Shown here one piece after another: positions 54,586 to 62,922 of a DNA stretch of 64,000 nucleotides. The stretch's first letter is position 1; each line of letters opens with the position of its first letter. The notes under the pieces were generated by a model. The model saw nothing but the letters and a program-made list of their open reading frames with translations. It made no database searches and was not told where the DNA came from. The DNA comes from Methanolobus vulcani (GTDB lineage Archaea > Halobacteriota > Methanosarcinia > Methanosarcinales > Methanosarcinaceae). The stretch is taken from contig NZ_VIAQ01000009.1 of assembly GCF_006546655.1 (NCBI RefSeq), positions 1 through 64,000 of the forward strand, read 5' to 3'. Both the position numbers and the translations under genes were made by a program.

Positions 54586-57359
54586 TTTACTCTGTCTCTG
54601 AGGAATTTATGAAGAATTCCTCCATTCATATAGTATTCGATCTCAATTTCTGAGTTAAGACGGACATCTACTTTGAAATTCTTTTCCTTACCATCATCTG
54701 ACTTTGCTATGACTGTAAGTTCTCCAAATGGTTTGAGTCCTTCAATCCCGGTTATATCATATGTCTCTTTCCCGGTAAGTCCAATGGTTTCAGCAGATTC
54801 ACCACTCTTAAACTGAAGTGGCAGTACACCCATACCTACAAGGTTGCTGCGGTGTATCCTTTCAAATGATTCTGCAATAACAGCTTTAATTCCAAGAAGC
54901 TGGGTTCCTTTTGCTGCCCAGTCACGTGAACTTCCTGTGCCGTATTCTTTTCCTGCCACAACTATCAATGGAATCTTCTGATCCATATATTTCATTGCAG
55001 CATCATAGATCGGCATTTCCTTTTCTTCAGGAATGTACATTGTCCATGAGCCTTCCTTGCTTCCGACAAGTTTGTTCTTAAGACGTACATTTCCAAAAGT
55101 TCCTCTCATCATTACTTCGTGGTTACCACGCCTGGAACCATATGAGTTGAAGTTCTTTTCATCTACACCCTTTGCAATAAGGTACTGGCCTGCAGGATAT
55201 GATGCCGGGATTGAGCCCGCAGGTGAAATGTGATCAGTGGTAATACTGTCTCCGACATATGCCAGGGCTTTTGCACCTTTAATATCAGCAAGTTCCTCTA
55301 CTTCCAGTGGGAAATCCTTGAAGAAAGGTGGTTCCTGTATATATGTGGAGTCTGCATCCCAATCATAGAGCAGACCTTTTGGTGCATCAAGTTTTCTCCA
55401 GAGTTCTGTTCCTTCATACACATTGGAGTATTCTTCTTTGAACATCTCAGGTGTGACTGCATTGAGGATACATTCATTAAGTTCTTCTTTTCCTGGCCAG
55501 ATATCTTTCAGGTAAACAGGGTGTCCGTTCGGATCACAGGCGATTGGCTCATTTACGAGGTCAATGTCAACTGTTCCTGCAAGTGCATATGCTACAACAA
55601 GCATTGGGGATGCAAGATAGTTTGCTTTGATCTGGGAGTTAATTCTGCCTTCAAAGTTCCTGTTACCACTGAGTACGGCTGCAACGGTAAGGTCTTTGTC
55701 TTCTATTTCCTTTGAAACTGCTTCTCTTAAGGGGCCACTGTTACCAATGCATGTGAGACATCCGTAACCGACAAGATGGAATCCCAGTGCATCAAGGTAT
55801 GGCATAAGATCGGCTTTTTCAAGGTAGTCAGTAACTACACGGGAACCAGGTGCAAGGCTTGTCTTGACAAATGGTTTGACCTTAAGTCCTTTCTCAACAG
55901 CCTTTTTAGCAACCAGTCCTGCACCTATCATAAGTGCCGGGCTGGATGTGTTAGTACATGATGTGATGGAGGCAATAACAACTGAACCATGTGTTACAGC
56001 AACAACGTCGTCTGCACATTTTATCTTTGTAATGCCAGTATGATGTGGATGTGTGATCTCGGAAACACTATAGCCGCCTTCGTTCAGCCAGCGTCCGTAA
56101 TCAGGGTCTGTTTCGCATGCTTCCTTTCCGCTCTTTGCAGCGAACACTTCTTTCATTGTCTGGTGGAATGCCCTTGACATTTCTGGAATTGGTATGCGGT
56201 CCTGTGGTCTTTTAGGTCCTGCAAGTGACGGTTCTACAGTGCTGATATCAAGTTCAAGTGTAGATGTGAATTCAGGTTCAGGTGCTTCATTTTCAAGGAA
56301 AAGTCCCTGTTCTTTACAATACTGTCTGACAAGGTCAACCTGTTCTTCACTTCTACCTGTCATGGTCATGTATTCAAGAGTTACTTCATCTACAGGGCAG
56401 AATCCCATAGTTGCACCGTATTCCGGAGCCATGTTCGCAAGTACAGCTCTTTCTGTGAGTTCGATAGCCTTGTATCCCGGTCCGTAGAATTCCACGAACT
56501 TTCCGACAACTCCATGTTCCCTGAGCATCTGTACAACTGTGAGTACAAGGTCAGTGGCTGAAACGCCTTCCCTGAGTTCTCCGGTGAGCTTGAATCCGAC
56601 AACTTCAGGTATTGGCATATAGTATGGCTGTCCGAGCATTACAGCTTCAGCCTCAATACCACCGACTCCCCAACCAAGCACGCCAAGTCCGTTGATCATG
56701 GTAGTGTGGGAGTCTGTACCTACAAGTGTATCAGGGTATGCAACAAGTTCGCCACATTTTTCATTTAAATGAACAACAGACGCAAGGTACTCAAGGTTGA
56801 CCTGGTGGATAATACCGCTTGCAGGTGGAACAACCTTCAGGTTATCAAAAGCATTCTGTGCCCAGTGAAGCAGTTCATATCTTTCCTTGTTGCGGTGGAA
56901 CTCATATTTCTCATTGCAGTTACGTGCATATGATGTACCGTAATAGTCTACCTGAATTGAGTGATCGATAACAAGATTTGCAGGAATGACTGGATTTATT
57001 GCTGAAGGATCTCCTCCCAATCTTTCCATGGCAGATCTTATGGCTGCGATGTCTACTACTGCAGGAACACCTGTAAAGTCCTGCATTAAAACCCTTGAAG
57101 GAATGAACGGGATGTCAACTGCAAGCACTCCTTTTGGACTCCAGCTTGCAAGATTTTTGACGTCATCTTCTGTGATAACTTTTCCATCAACGTTTCTCAG
57201 AATATCTTCAAGCAGTACTCTGATTGAGTAAGGTAATTTGGAAATGTCGGCAATACCTGCCTCTTCAAGCTTTTTTAAGCTATAGAATGTTACCTCTTTG
57301 TTAGCAATAGTAATAGTTTGTTTGGATTCAAAAGGATCTTTAAGATCATCACATTTCAT
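54576..57359 (-). CDS. Aconitate hydratase (AcnA type)
   Basis: This is a full-length (927 aa) aconitase of the AcnA/IRP group, interconverting citrate and isocitrate. Cluster ligands are ASITSCTNTSSPA (Cys about 468) and GCLTCIGNSG (Cys about 534 and 537). The substrate-binding GTDSHTTMINGLG, PGSRVVT and the C-terminal swivel domain SYGSRRGNHEVMMRGTF, KEYGTGSSRDWAAKG are intact. A long leader of about 150 nt runs from a minus-strand TATA box at about 57530. It is paired with citrate synthase downstream on the same strand; a bacterial origin of the AcnA type is likely, as in other Methanosarcinaceae, but this is family knowledge. Confidence 0.93.
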   Translation of the reverse strand: MKCDDLKDPFESKQTITIANKEVTFYSLKKLEEAGIADISKLPYSIRVLLEDILRNVDGKVITEDDVKNLASWSPKGVLAVDIPFIPSRVLMQDFTGVPAVVDIAAIRSAMERLGGDPSAINPVIPANLVIDHSIQVDYYGTSYARNCNEKYEFHRNKERYELLHWAQNAFDNLKVVPPASGIIHQVNLEYLASVVHLNEKCGELVAYPDTLVGTDSHTTMINGLGVLGWGVGGIEAEAVMLGQPYYMPIPEVVGFKLTGELREGVSATDLVLTVVQMLREHGVVGKFVEFYGPGYKAIELTERAVLANMAPEYGATMGFCPVDEVTLEYMTMTGRSEEQVDLVRQYCKEQGLFLENEAPEPEFTSTLELDISTVEPSLAGPKRPQDRIPIPEMSRAFHQTMKEVFAAKSGKEACETDPDYGRWLNEGGYSVSEITHPHHTGITKIKCADDVVAVTHGSVVIASITSCTNTSSPALMIGAGLVAKKAVEKGLKVKPFVKTSLAPGSRVVTDYLEKADLMPYLDALGFHLVGYGCLTCIGNSGPLREAVSKEIEDKDLTVAAVLSGNRNFEGRINSQIKANYLASPMLVVAYALAGTVDIDLVNEPIACDPNGHPVYLKDIWPGKEELNECILNAVTPEMFKEEYSNVYEGTELWRKLDAPKGLLYDWDADSTYIQEPPFFKDFPLEVEELADIKGAKALAYVGDSITTDHISPAGSIPASYPAGQYLIAKGVDEKNFNSYGSRRGNHEVMMRGTFGNVRLKNKLVGSKEGSWTMYIPEEKEMPIYDAAMKYMDQKIPLIVVAGKEYGTGSSRDWAAKGTQLLGIKAVIAESFERIHRSNLVGMGVLPLQFKSGESAETIGLTGKETYDITGIEGLKPFGELTVIAKSDDGKEKNFKVDVRLNSEIEIEYYMNGGILHKFLRDRVKGE

Positions 57360-57705
57360 AATGTCACCTATTCAAATGTAATTTTAGTTAAGCGATTATC
57401 TGCAAAGTTAAAACCGGTGTTGATTCCGGATGATGATATAGTAGTATGTTTTAGTGGAAGTCCTATGCATTGTAGGTCGCTGCATCTGTAAACTTTTTGA
57501 AACTTGTTTGCAGGACTATCAAACTAGAGTATAAAAACCTGCATTGGAATAAATAACTTTGCCTGATTCATAAGTCATATTTAATTTTTTCAAATAGCAG
57601 ATGGCCTGTAATTTGTTAACAATTTTGATTAATAATTTAAAAACGGAGGAGAAAAAGAAGGAGGGATTGTTTTGTCAGGAACAAAACAATTGGTGTAAAA
57701 TGCGC
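57360..57705. other. Intergenic region with aconitase promoter
   Basis: This contains the minus-strand aconitase promoter (TTTTTATACTC at about 57527-57538), its leader, and the perfect 10-bp hairpin of the corrinoid-fragment gene (57666-57690). I see no gene. Confidence 0.45.
57666..57690 (-). terminator. Perfect 10-bp hairpin followed by a pyrimidine-rich tract
   Basis: ATTGTTTTGT (57666-57675) and ACAAAACAAT (57681-57690) are perfect arms around a 5-base loop. On the minus strand the stem is followed by CCCTCCTTCTTTTTCTCC. It stands 15 bases after the stop of the truncated corrinoid gene, so it probably ends that transcript. Confidence 0.6.
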
Positions 57706-58014
57706 TCACATCCCGACAACCAGGTTGCCAAAGAGGCATACATTATTTTTGGAACCCATAATTGCAGGTCTGAGTACATTGATACCTGACTCTACAATGT
57801 GTGAAGCTTCAAATATTTCTGCAAGCTGTGATTTGCCTTCCTCAAAAAGATCTCCCACGGCTTTCATGCCTTCCACAAACCCGAGTTCTATTAGTTCTAC
57901 CGGACTAACTCCTGCTTCCAGGGCTTCATAGGCTATCTTTTCGACGGCAATTTCATCGAGATCCATTACAGCATGCTTTGCCTTGTCAAAGATCTCTTCC
58001 TTTGTTGGGTTCAT
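57706..58014 (-). CDS. Stand-alone or truncated corrinoid-protein cap (B12-binding N-terminal) domain
   Basis: This 102-residue protein matches the helical N-terminal cap of methyltransferase-cognate corrinoid proteins (MtaC/MtbC/MtmC type): EEIFDKAKHAVMDLDEIAVEK, EALEAGVSPVELIELGFVEGMK and VGDLFEEGKSQLAEIFEASHI, the last being the signature G-x-LF-x-G-x4-PE-like stretch. A complete corrinoid protein (about 210-220 aa) continues with the Rossmann domain containing the D-x-H-x2-G cobalt-ligand motif. Here the chain ends at NLVVGM, just where that domain would begin, so it cannot bind cobalt in the normal way. AAGGTGATATAT precedes ATG 58014. The tidy terminator suggests it is expressed rather than simply broken; decayed gene is the alternative. 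Confidence 0.7.
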   Translation of the reverse strand: MNPTKEEIFDKAKHAVMDLDEIAVEKIAYEALEAGVSPVELIELGFVEGMKAVGDLFEEGKSQLAEIFEASHIVESGINVLRPAIMGSKNNVCLFGNLVVGM

Positions 58015-58082
58015 ATATATCACCTTGTTGTTTGGTGTTTTTCGTTTTATGAGGTCATTTTTCTGATATTTTTCTTTGTTCT

Positions 58083-58505
58083 TCAAACAATACCCAGGTC
58101 AAGTGCCAATGATAATACAATTGCTATTACCGAGAAGGCAAAGATTACCAGGTAATTCATTCGTTCCTTTGAAACTGAAAGGCTCCACATAATATACTGT
58201 AATCCGCGGTAATCCTCTTCAGTTAAAGAAGTTCTATTCTCTATCTTACTGAGCAGTTCAAGATTTCTTAAAACTCCAACCCTGCGTGTTGCAACGTGAT
58301 ATCTGTGTGCGAAGAATATCAGATATCCAATTACTCCCAGGTAGAACAGAGCTTTTGACAATATCCCGTTGTAATAATCTGCAATTATTATCAACCTCAG
58401 GAATACAGCAGAAAACATTCCTAACCAGAAATAGAACTGTATCCTCTTGAGGCTGTAGCCCTCCGGGACATGTATTGTGTTCAAATTTGTAACAGTTTCC
58501 GTCAT
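58083..58505 (-). CDS. Predicted membrane protein of unknown function
   Basis: This 140-residue protein has three hydrophobic segments: FYFWLGMFSAVFLRLIIIA, ALFYLGVIGYLIFFAH and YLVIFAFSVIAIVLSLALD. Between the second and third is a basic, then acidic cytoplasmic-looking stretch (RYHVATRRVGVLRNLELLSK, then TSLTEEDYRGL). No conserved family motif is recognised. ATATAAATATAC at about 58545 on the minus strand is a likely TATA box. It is followed 68 nt later by the corrinoid cap gene on the same strand, so the two may be cotranscribed. Confidence 0.6.
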   Translation of the reverse strand: MTETVTNLNTIHVPEGYSLKRIQFYFWLGMFSAVFLRLIIIADYYNGILSKALFYLGVIGYLIFFAHRYHVATRRVGVLRNLELLSKIENRTSLTEEDYRGLQYIMWSLSVSKERMNYLVIFAFSVIAIVLSLALDLGIV

Positions 58506-58936
58506 TATATCTTTCTACCTGTTTTATTTATGCTGTCTAGAGGTATATTTATATTTATCCTCAGGCAGAAGCTCATTACCGTTGTTATCATATTTAAATA
58601 TTTTGCAATAAGTCCTTCGACACAATTTGCATATTTTTCAGTATTGTATACAAAACATCATAAACATTCTCAATAATGCTATCAGTAAACCCATAAGTTT
58701 GTAATGTTTGTGGGCTCAGTTTGAATAGGTAATGTGTGTAAGGTGAGAGTGCTAGTCGCGAAAATGGGAAAATTACAGAAAAAATAACAAAATTTTAGGT
58801 CTATCCAATGAATATTGCCGTGAATGTTGTGATATTTCAAGAACCTGCTTAATAGCTGTAAAATCCTGTTAGCAGATACATCAATAAAACAAGTTAAATT
58901 TATGACATCAATTGCAGAATAAAAGAAAGAAAAGGA
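58506..58936. other. Intergenic region
   Basis: I see the promoter for the minus-strand membrane protein (about 58535-58560) and, near 58688-58712, an imperfect CCCATAA/TTGTGGG hairpin. The remaining 200 bases up to the DUF4177-like gene show no gene or clear repeat. Confidence 0.35.
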
Positions 58937-59116
58937 TTAGACTTCAAGGCAGTCAACAGGCCTTTTAAAGAATGCTTTAATCATTCCATTGTCATCGACA
59001 TCATCTGAGAAGCGGATAAGCTCCCAACCTTCTATGCCGATCCTGTTCAAGTCTTCCTTTGTGCTGTCCCACTCACCGTAGCGAACAGCTTTGATATCAT
59101 ATTCCCATGGTGCCAT
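58937..59116 (-). CDS. Small DUF4177-like protein
   Basis: This 59-residue protein has the pattern WEYDIKAVRYGEWD, then LNRIGIEGWELI and MIKAFFKRP at the end. The (Y/W)EY-x4-V start, GxEGWEL(V/I) core and A(I)FKRP end are the recognisable outline of the DUF4177 family of small alpha/beta proteins; its role is unknown. AGAGGTTAAAAAT upstream of ATG 59116 gives a ribosome site. It has its own promoter with a dyad (59157-59185) around the TATA box. Confidence 0.7.
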   Translation of the reverse strand: MAPWEYDIKAVRYGEWDSTKEDLNRIGIEGWELIRFSDDVDDNGMIKAFFKRPVDCLEV

Positions 59117-59156
59117 ATTTTTAACCTCTTTAGAGTCATTTAGTTGAGTATATAAT

Positions 59157-59185
59157 AAGGTATTATCGCGTTGTATAAATACCTT
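59157..59185. promoter_or_regulatory. Dyad at the promoter of the DUF4177-like gene
   Basis: AAGGTATT (59157-59164) and AATACCTT (59178-59185) are perfect 8-bp arms. The minus-strand TATA box GTATTTATAC overlaps the second arm, so binding would interfere with TBP. Confidence 0.45.
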
Positions 59186-59209
59186 GTCAAAAAATATGCT
59201 TGCCTATAA

Positions 59210-59225
59210 ATCAAGCTGGCTTGAT
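59210..59225. promoter_or_regulatory. Palindrome directly after a plus-strand TATA box
   Basis: ATCAAGC, TG, GCTTGAT is a perfect 16-bp dyad. CCTATAAA at 59203-59210 precedes it immediately, and a 26-codon frame with a strong ribosome site follows (59257-59337). Confidence 0.4.
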
Positions 59226-59256
59226 ATACTTATGCCAGCATAAGAGGTGAAGGAAA

Positions 59257-59337
59257 TTGAAAATTTTTCCCTCTGCAAAACCAGATTATTATGAAAAAGG
59301 GAAAGACGGGTTTAAGATAAGTTTCAGATACGTTTAA
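59257..59337 (+). CDS. Possible 26-residue protein
   Basis: TTG 59257 is preceded by AGAGGTGAAGG at ideal spacing and opens 26 codons ending TAA. The product is polar and protein-like (FPSAKPDYYEKGKDGFKI, ending SFRYV). A TATA box (59203-59210) and palindrome lie upstream. The stop overlaps the end of the convergent 87-residue gene by four bases. Such a length is near the limit of what can be judged; no family is known. Confidence 0.35.
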   Translation: MKIFPSAKPDYYEKGKDGFKISFRYV

Positions 59338-59597
59338 AGACCTGACATCTTCCTGAGTTTATCAATGTCTTTCTGGTCTCTTACACCTTCAAAGAGTCTG
59401 TTCTTATCAATCCACATGTCAGATGCACTTTGCAGGCCTGCAGATTTGTGTTGTGTAAATTCAATTTTAAAACCCGGTGTTGAAGGAGCTTCAGCATCGA
59501 ATGATTTGTAGAATGTATTTTCAAGTAACAGTCTTGAGGAATTATTTGCTTCCGTATCTTCTGTTAATTTAGCTTCATCTTTCTTGTTCTCGGTCAT
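59334..59597 (-). CDS. Conserved-looking hypothetical protein, 87 residues
   Basis: This is a soluble, charged protein starting MTENKKDEAKLTEDTEANN, with a low-complexity, probably disordered, acidic N-terminus. A more ordered part follows: LLLENTFYKSFDAEAPSTPG, then GLQSASDMWIDKNRLFEG and a C-terminal helix DIDKLRKMSGL. There are no Cys and no membrane segment. The start ATG 59597 has a modest upstream GGGTATGAC. I do not recognise a family. It lies between two promoter regions and seems monocistronic. Confidence 0.55.
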   Translation of the reverse strand: MTENKKDEAKLTEDTEANNSSRLLLENTFYKSFDAEAPSTPGFKIEFTQHKSAGLQSASDMWIDKNRLFEGVRDQKDIDKLRKMSGL

Positions 59598-59796
59598 ACC
59601 CTAACTAATTGAATTCATGAGTATTAAAGGATTCTGATGATTAAAAGAAAATGCTATTTTTATGGATTCAACCACACATAGATTTATTAATGTGTAACAC
59701 TATCACTCTTTATACTATCATGTTCAGACTGTTTTGCAAGTTTTGCATATTTAGTTCGTCCGGTTTAATTTATAGCTATTCAAAAGGTTGACATCG

Positions 59797-60612
59797 ATGA
59801 ATGAAAAAAACTTTCCGTGCAGGGGATGGAAGAATACCGACTGTGAAATCGAAGCTTGTATTAAACTTGAGAATGATCTCCTGAAAGCAAAGAATGAGGC
59901 AGAACGGGCCAGAAATACAATGGGCAAATTTCTTGTTGACATGAGTCATGAACTACGCACGCCCCTCAATTCAATTATTGGTTTTTCTGATATGCTTTTT
60001 GATGATATGACCGGTGAGTTAAATGAAATACAAAAAGATTATGTTGACAGCATATCCAAAAGTGGAACACATCTTCTGCATCTCATAAACCAGTTGCTTG
60101 ACCTGGCAAAAATTGAATCCGGCAAGGTTGAATTGAATATTGAGGAATTTGAGTTGCAGGACCTCATTGGTGAGGTAAACTCCATAATTGTAGCTCTTGC
60201 AAAAAAGAAGTGTATAGCTATTTCTTACAAAGTAGACACAGATATTGGTTCACTGAACGCTGACAGACTCAAAATCAAGCAGATACTTTTCAATCTGGCA
60301 AGCAATGCAATTAAGTTCACTCCTGAAAAGGGATCTGTAACTATTGTGGCTGAAAAGCTCTCTGCTGATAAGATGTTGTTGAGAGTATCGGACACCGGTC
60401 CCGGAATAGAACCAGATGATCTGGAAAAGATATTTCATCCCTTCGAGCAGCTTGGTAATGTGGAGGAAACGGGCTATAAAGGAACAGGTCTTGGTTTGAG
60501 TATTGTTCAGGATCTTGTGTTGATGCATCAGGGAAACGTATGGGTTGAAAGTGAGCCTGGTAAAGGGTCTGTATTTTATGTGGAGCTTCCTTTAAGTTTA
60601 AGCAATGTTTAA
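59797..60612 (+). CDS. Soluble sensor histidine kinase without a sensing domain
   Basis: This 271-residue kinase core has an N-terminal segment of about 45 residues with three cysteines (C-x8-C-x4-C pattern: PCRGWKNTDCEIEACIK), then a short coiled coil. A HisKA domain follows with the phospho-acceptor in VDMSHELRTPLNSIIGFSD, and a HATPase domain (N box NLASNAIKF, G1 DTGPGIEP, F box FHPFEQL, G2 GTGLGLSIV). No PAS, GAF or membrane helix is present. AAAGGTTGA upstream selects ATG 59797. It probably responds to a partner protein or through the Cys segment. Its core closely resembles the second kinase at the window's right end. Confidence 0.85.
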   Translation: MNEKNFPCRGWKNTDCEIEACIKLENDLLKAKNEAERARNTMGKFLVDMSHELRTPLNSIIGFSDMLFDDMTGELNEIQKDYVDSISKSGTHLLHLINQLLDLAKIESGKVELNIEEFELQDLIGEVNSIIVALAKKKCIAISYKVDTDIGSLNADRLKIKQILFNLASNAIKFTPEKGSVTIVAEKLSADKMLLRVSDTGPGIEPDDLEKIFHPFEQLGNVEETGYKGTGLGLSIVQDLVLMHQGNVWVESEPGKGSVFYVELPLSLSNV

Positions 60613-60654
60613 TGAACACCTTTTTACAGTGTATTTCTCACATTACATCTTTCA

Positions 60655-61236
60655 TTATAACATCGGTAGTATTAGTAATACGAGTTCTGCAACAGAAGCC
60701 GAGAATATAGGAATTGCTAGGTTATCATCTATCTTCACGAATGTGGTCTCAACATAGGTTGCAGTAAACGCCATGAGAAGTGAAATAAAAGGATTTCCAA
60801 GTAACAGGATAGCTAGTATAAGATCGACTATAAATTCAGCTATACAACCTTCAAGACTTTTACCGTTACTAATTCTTATCCTGCCAAATCTTTTTCCAAC
60901 CAGTGCAGCACTCATGTCTCCGAATGTTGTCATAAGGATTGCCGCAAATGCAACATTTTTACTGAAAACTGATATGACTATCAGCGCACCTATTGTGAAA
61001 TAGACATATGAACCAATTGCATTTTTCTCTTTCTGGCGCAAAACAACATGCAAAACAGGAAGCTTGAATCCTCTGTCAAGTCTTAAGTGTTCAATGCCCA
61101 GTATCAGCACGAGATATGTTATCAGGAGTAGCTGAGAAGCCTGTTTTCCCATGAACGCATAAACAAGTATTATGAGTATCGAAGTAAAATGAACTCCTTT
61201 TCTTAATAGTTCGTTGGCAAAAGAAATACTGGTCAT
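60655..61236 (-). CDS. Dolichol kinase / phosphatidate cytidylyltransferase-like membrane protein
   Basis: This is a polytopic protein of about 193 residues with roughly seven helices. The cytoplasmic motif TFGDMSAALVGKRFGRIRISNGKSLEG is typical of the SEC59/DGK1/VTE5 group of CTP-dependent lipid and polyprenol kinases (GD-x2-A-x2-G-x3-G and KS-EG). N-terminal NELLRKGVHF is also characteristic of them (RKxxH). It likely phosphorylates an isoprenoid lipid or carries a related step of lipid-carrier synthesis. ATG 61236 (MTSISFANELLRKG) fits the family; the frame opens earlier at 61278. Its role might connect with the dolichyl-phosphate glycan pathway elsewhere in the window. Confidence 0.75.
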   Translation of the reverse strand: MTSISFANELLRKGVHFTSILIILVYAFMGKQASQLLLITYLVLILGIEHLRLDRGFKLPVLHVVLRQKEKNAIGSYVYFTIGALIVISVFSKNVAFAAILMTTFGDMSAALVGKRFGRIRISNGKSLEGCIAEFIVDLILAILLLGNPFISLLMAFTATYVETTFVKIDDNLAIPIFSASVAELVLLILPML

Positions 61237-61413
61237 TTGCACTACTTTAGTGTATACACATATAAAAGAGTTCATCAAGTTAAAAAATCAGATAAATAAC
61301 ATTCTTCTCCTCTTCCTTTTTTGTAAAATCATTATCATCAGGTATCATCTAGAATAAGCTAATATTCTACTGATGAAAAGATTTAATATATATCAGGACT
61401 TGAAGCCCATTTC

Positions 61414-62595
61414 ATGGTTACTATATTTGCTGACAGGATGGAGAACAGCAAAAAGTCCTTCATCAGGGAGATATTGAAAGTCACGCAGCAGCCGGAAATT
61501 ATTTCATTCGCCGGTGGACTGCCGAATCCTGCACTATTCCCTGCAGAGGAACTTGCAGCAGCAGCTGCAAAGGTCATGTCAGAGGACGCTTCAAATGTCC
61601 TGCAATATAGTACTACAGAGGGTTACCTGCCTTTACGTGAGTTCATTGCGCAGAGGTATCTTGAAAAGAGCGGACTTAAGATCGATCCTTCTGAGATCCT
61701 TATAACAAATGGTTCACAGCAGAGCCTGGACTTAATAGGCAAGGTTTTCCTGAACAAAGGAGACAGGGTTGTCATAGAGAGTCCCGGTTATCTCGGTGCT
61801 ATCCAGTCTTTCTCAATATTTGAACCGGAGTTCAGGGAAGTACCTCTTATGGATGATGGAATAGATATTGATGCTCTTGATAATACCCTGGAAGAAAGCG
61901 ATGCAAAGCTTTTCTACACGGTTCCTACATTCCAGAACCCTTCCGGTGTTACATACTCACAAGAGAAAAGAGAGGCAACAGCCAGGGTTCTTGATAAACA
62001 TGGAGTTGTTTGTGTTGAGGATAATGCCTACGGTGAACTGAGGTTTGCAGGTGAGGACGTACCTACTATCAGGAATTATCTGGAAAATACAATTCTGATG
62101 GGTTCCTTCTCAAAGATAATTGCCCCGGGACTCCGGCTTGGATGGATATGCGCAAATAAAGACATCATGGAAAGACTTCTTGTTGTAAAACAGGCTGCTG
62201 ACCTTCACTCCAATTACCTGTCCCAGAGAATAATCTGCCAGTATCTTATGGATAATGATATTGATAGTCATATCTCCAGAATTAAGGGTGCGTATGGTTC
62301 TAGGCGAGACTATATGGTAAACATGATGTCCCGATATTTCCCTGAAGGTATCAGCTACACTAAGCCGGAAGGCGGTATGTTTGTCTGGGTAACATTGCCG
62401 GAAGGTGTTTCTTCTATGGATTTGTTTGACCTGGCAATAAAAGAGAATGTTGCTTTTGTTCCAGGTAGTCCGTTCTATACTATCGAGGGAGCAGGTTCTA
62501 ACACGCTGAGACTGAACTATTCCAATTCTGATCCTGATGACATCGAAGAGGGAATCAAAAGACTTGCAGCTTGTATGGAAAAACTGAGCTGTTAA
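61414..62595 (+). CDS. PLP-dependent aminotransferase, class I (LysN/Aro8-like)
   Basis: This is a 393-residue fold-type I aminotransferase. ISFAGGLPNPALFP near the N-terminus, YSTTEGYLPLREFIA, TNGSQQSLDLIGKVFLNKGD, PTFQNPSGV, EDNAYGELRF and the PLP-lysine motif LMGSFSKIIAPGLRLGW (Lys about 234) place it in the group of 2-aminoadipate, aromatic and branched-chain aminotransferases. The exact amino acid is not readable. TATA sequence ATTTAATATATATC at about 61382-61395 lies close enough to ATG 61414 that the mRNA could be leaderless or nearly so. Confidence 0.87.
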   Translation: MVTIFADRMENSKKSFIREILKVTQQPEIISFAGGLPNPALFPAEELAAAAAKVMSEDASNVLQYSTTEGYLPLREFIAQRYLEKSGLKIDPSEILITNGSQQSLDLIGKVFLNKGDRVVIESPGYLGAIQSFSIFEPEFREVPLMDDGIDIDALDNTLEESDAKLFYTVPTFQNPSGVTYSQEKREATARVLDKHGVVCVEDNAYGELRFAGEDVPTIRNYLENTILMGSFSKIIAPGLRLGWICANKDIMERLLVVKQAADLHSNYLSQRIICQYLMDNDIDSHISRIKGAYGSRRDYMVNMMSRYFPEGISYTKPEGGMFVWVTLPEGVSSMDLFDLAIKENVAFVPGSPFYTIEGAGSNTLRLNYSNSDPDDIEEGIKRLAACMEKLSC

Positions 62596-62644
62596 AAAAC
62601 AGAGCAAAATAGTAATTCATTTCAGGATAAAAAAGAAAAAAGCA

Positions 62645-62818
62645 TCACTCTAATGTGATTGCTTCTACCGGACAGACGTCAACGCAGTCTCCACAATCGA
62701 CACATTCGTTTGTGTCAACGACTGCAACGTCACTGTTCATAGAAATAGCTTCTACCGGGCAGGAATTTACACACTGCTCGCATCCTGTACATGTATTTTT
62801 ATCAATAACCGCTGGCAT
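62645..62818 (-). CDS. 2[4Fe-4S] ferredoxin
   Basis: This is a 57-residue clostridial-type ferredoxin with two complete motifs, CTGCEQCVNSCPVEA and CVDCGDCVDVCPVEA, each C-x2-C-x2-C-x3-CP, in a symmetric protein of two half repeats. It is a low-potential carrier for the energy enzymes of methanogens. The start ATG 62818 follows AGGGAGTGAAAT. It is convergent with the aminotransferase gene and lies 104 nt upstream (in the minus direction after) the truncated kinase gene. It is below the length cutoff often used for gene calls. Confidence 0.88.
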   Translation of the reverse strand: MPAVIDKNTCTGCEQCVNSCPVEAISMNSDVAVVDTNECVDCGDCVDVCPVEAITLE

Positions 62819-62922
62819 TTTATTTCACTCCCTTTGTATCATTTAACAATACTTATGATACTACAATTCCAATCTGGAATAATGAAATAAATATCTATCG
62901 TAATTACAAGGAATCGATTTTA

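Noticed and set aside
57601-57789. 62-codon plus-strand frame
   Set aside because: It crosses the perfect hairpin and the antisense of the corrinoid fragment; composition not protein-like.
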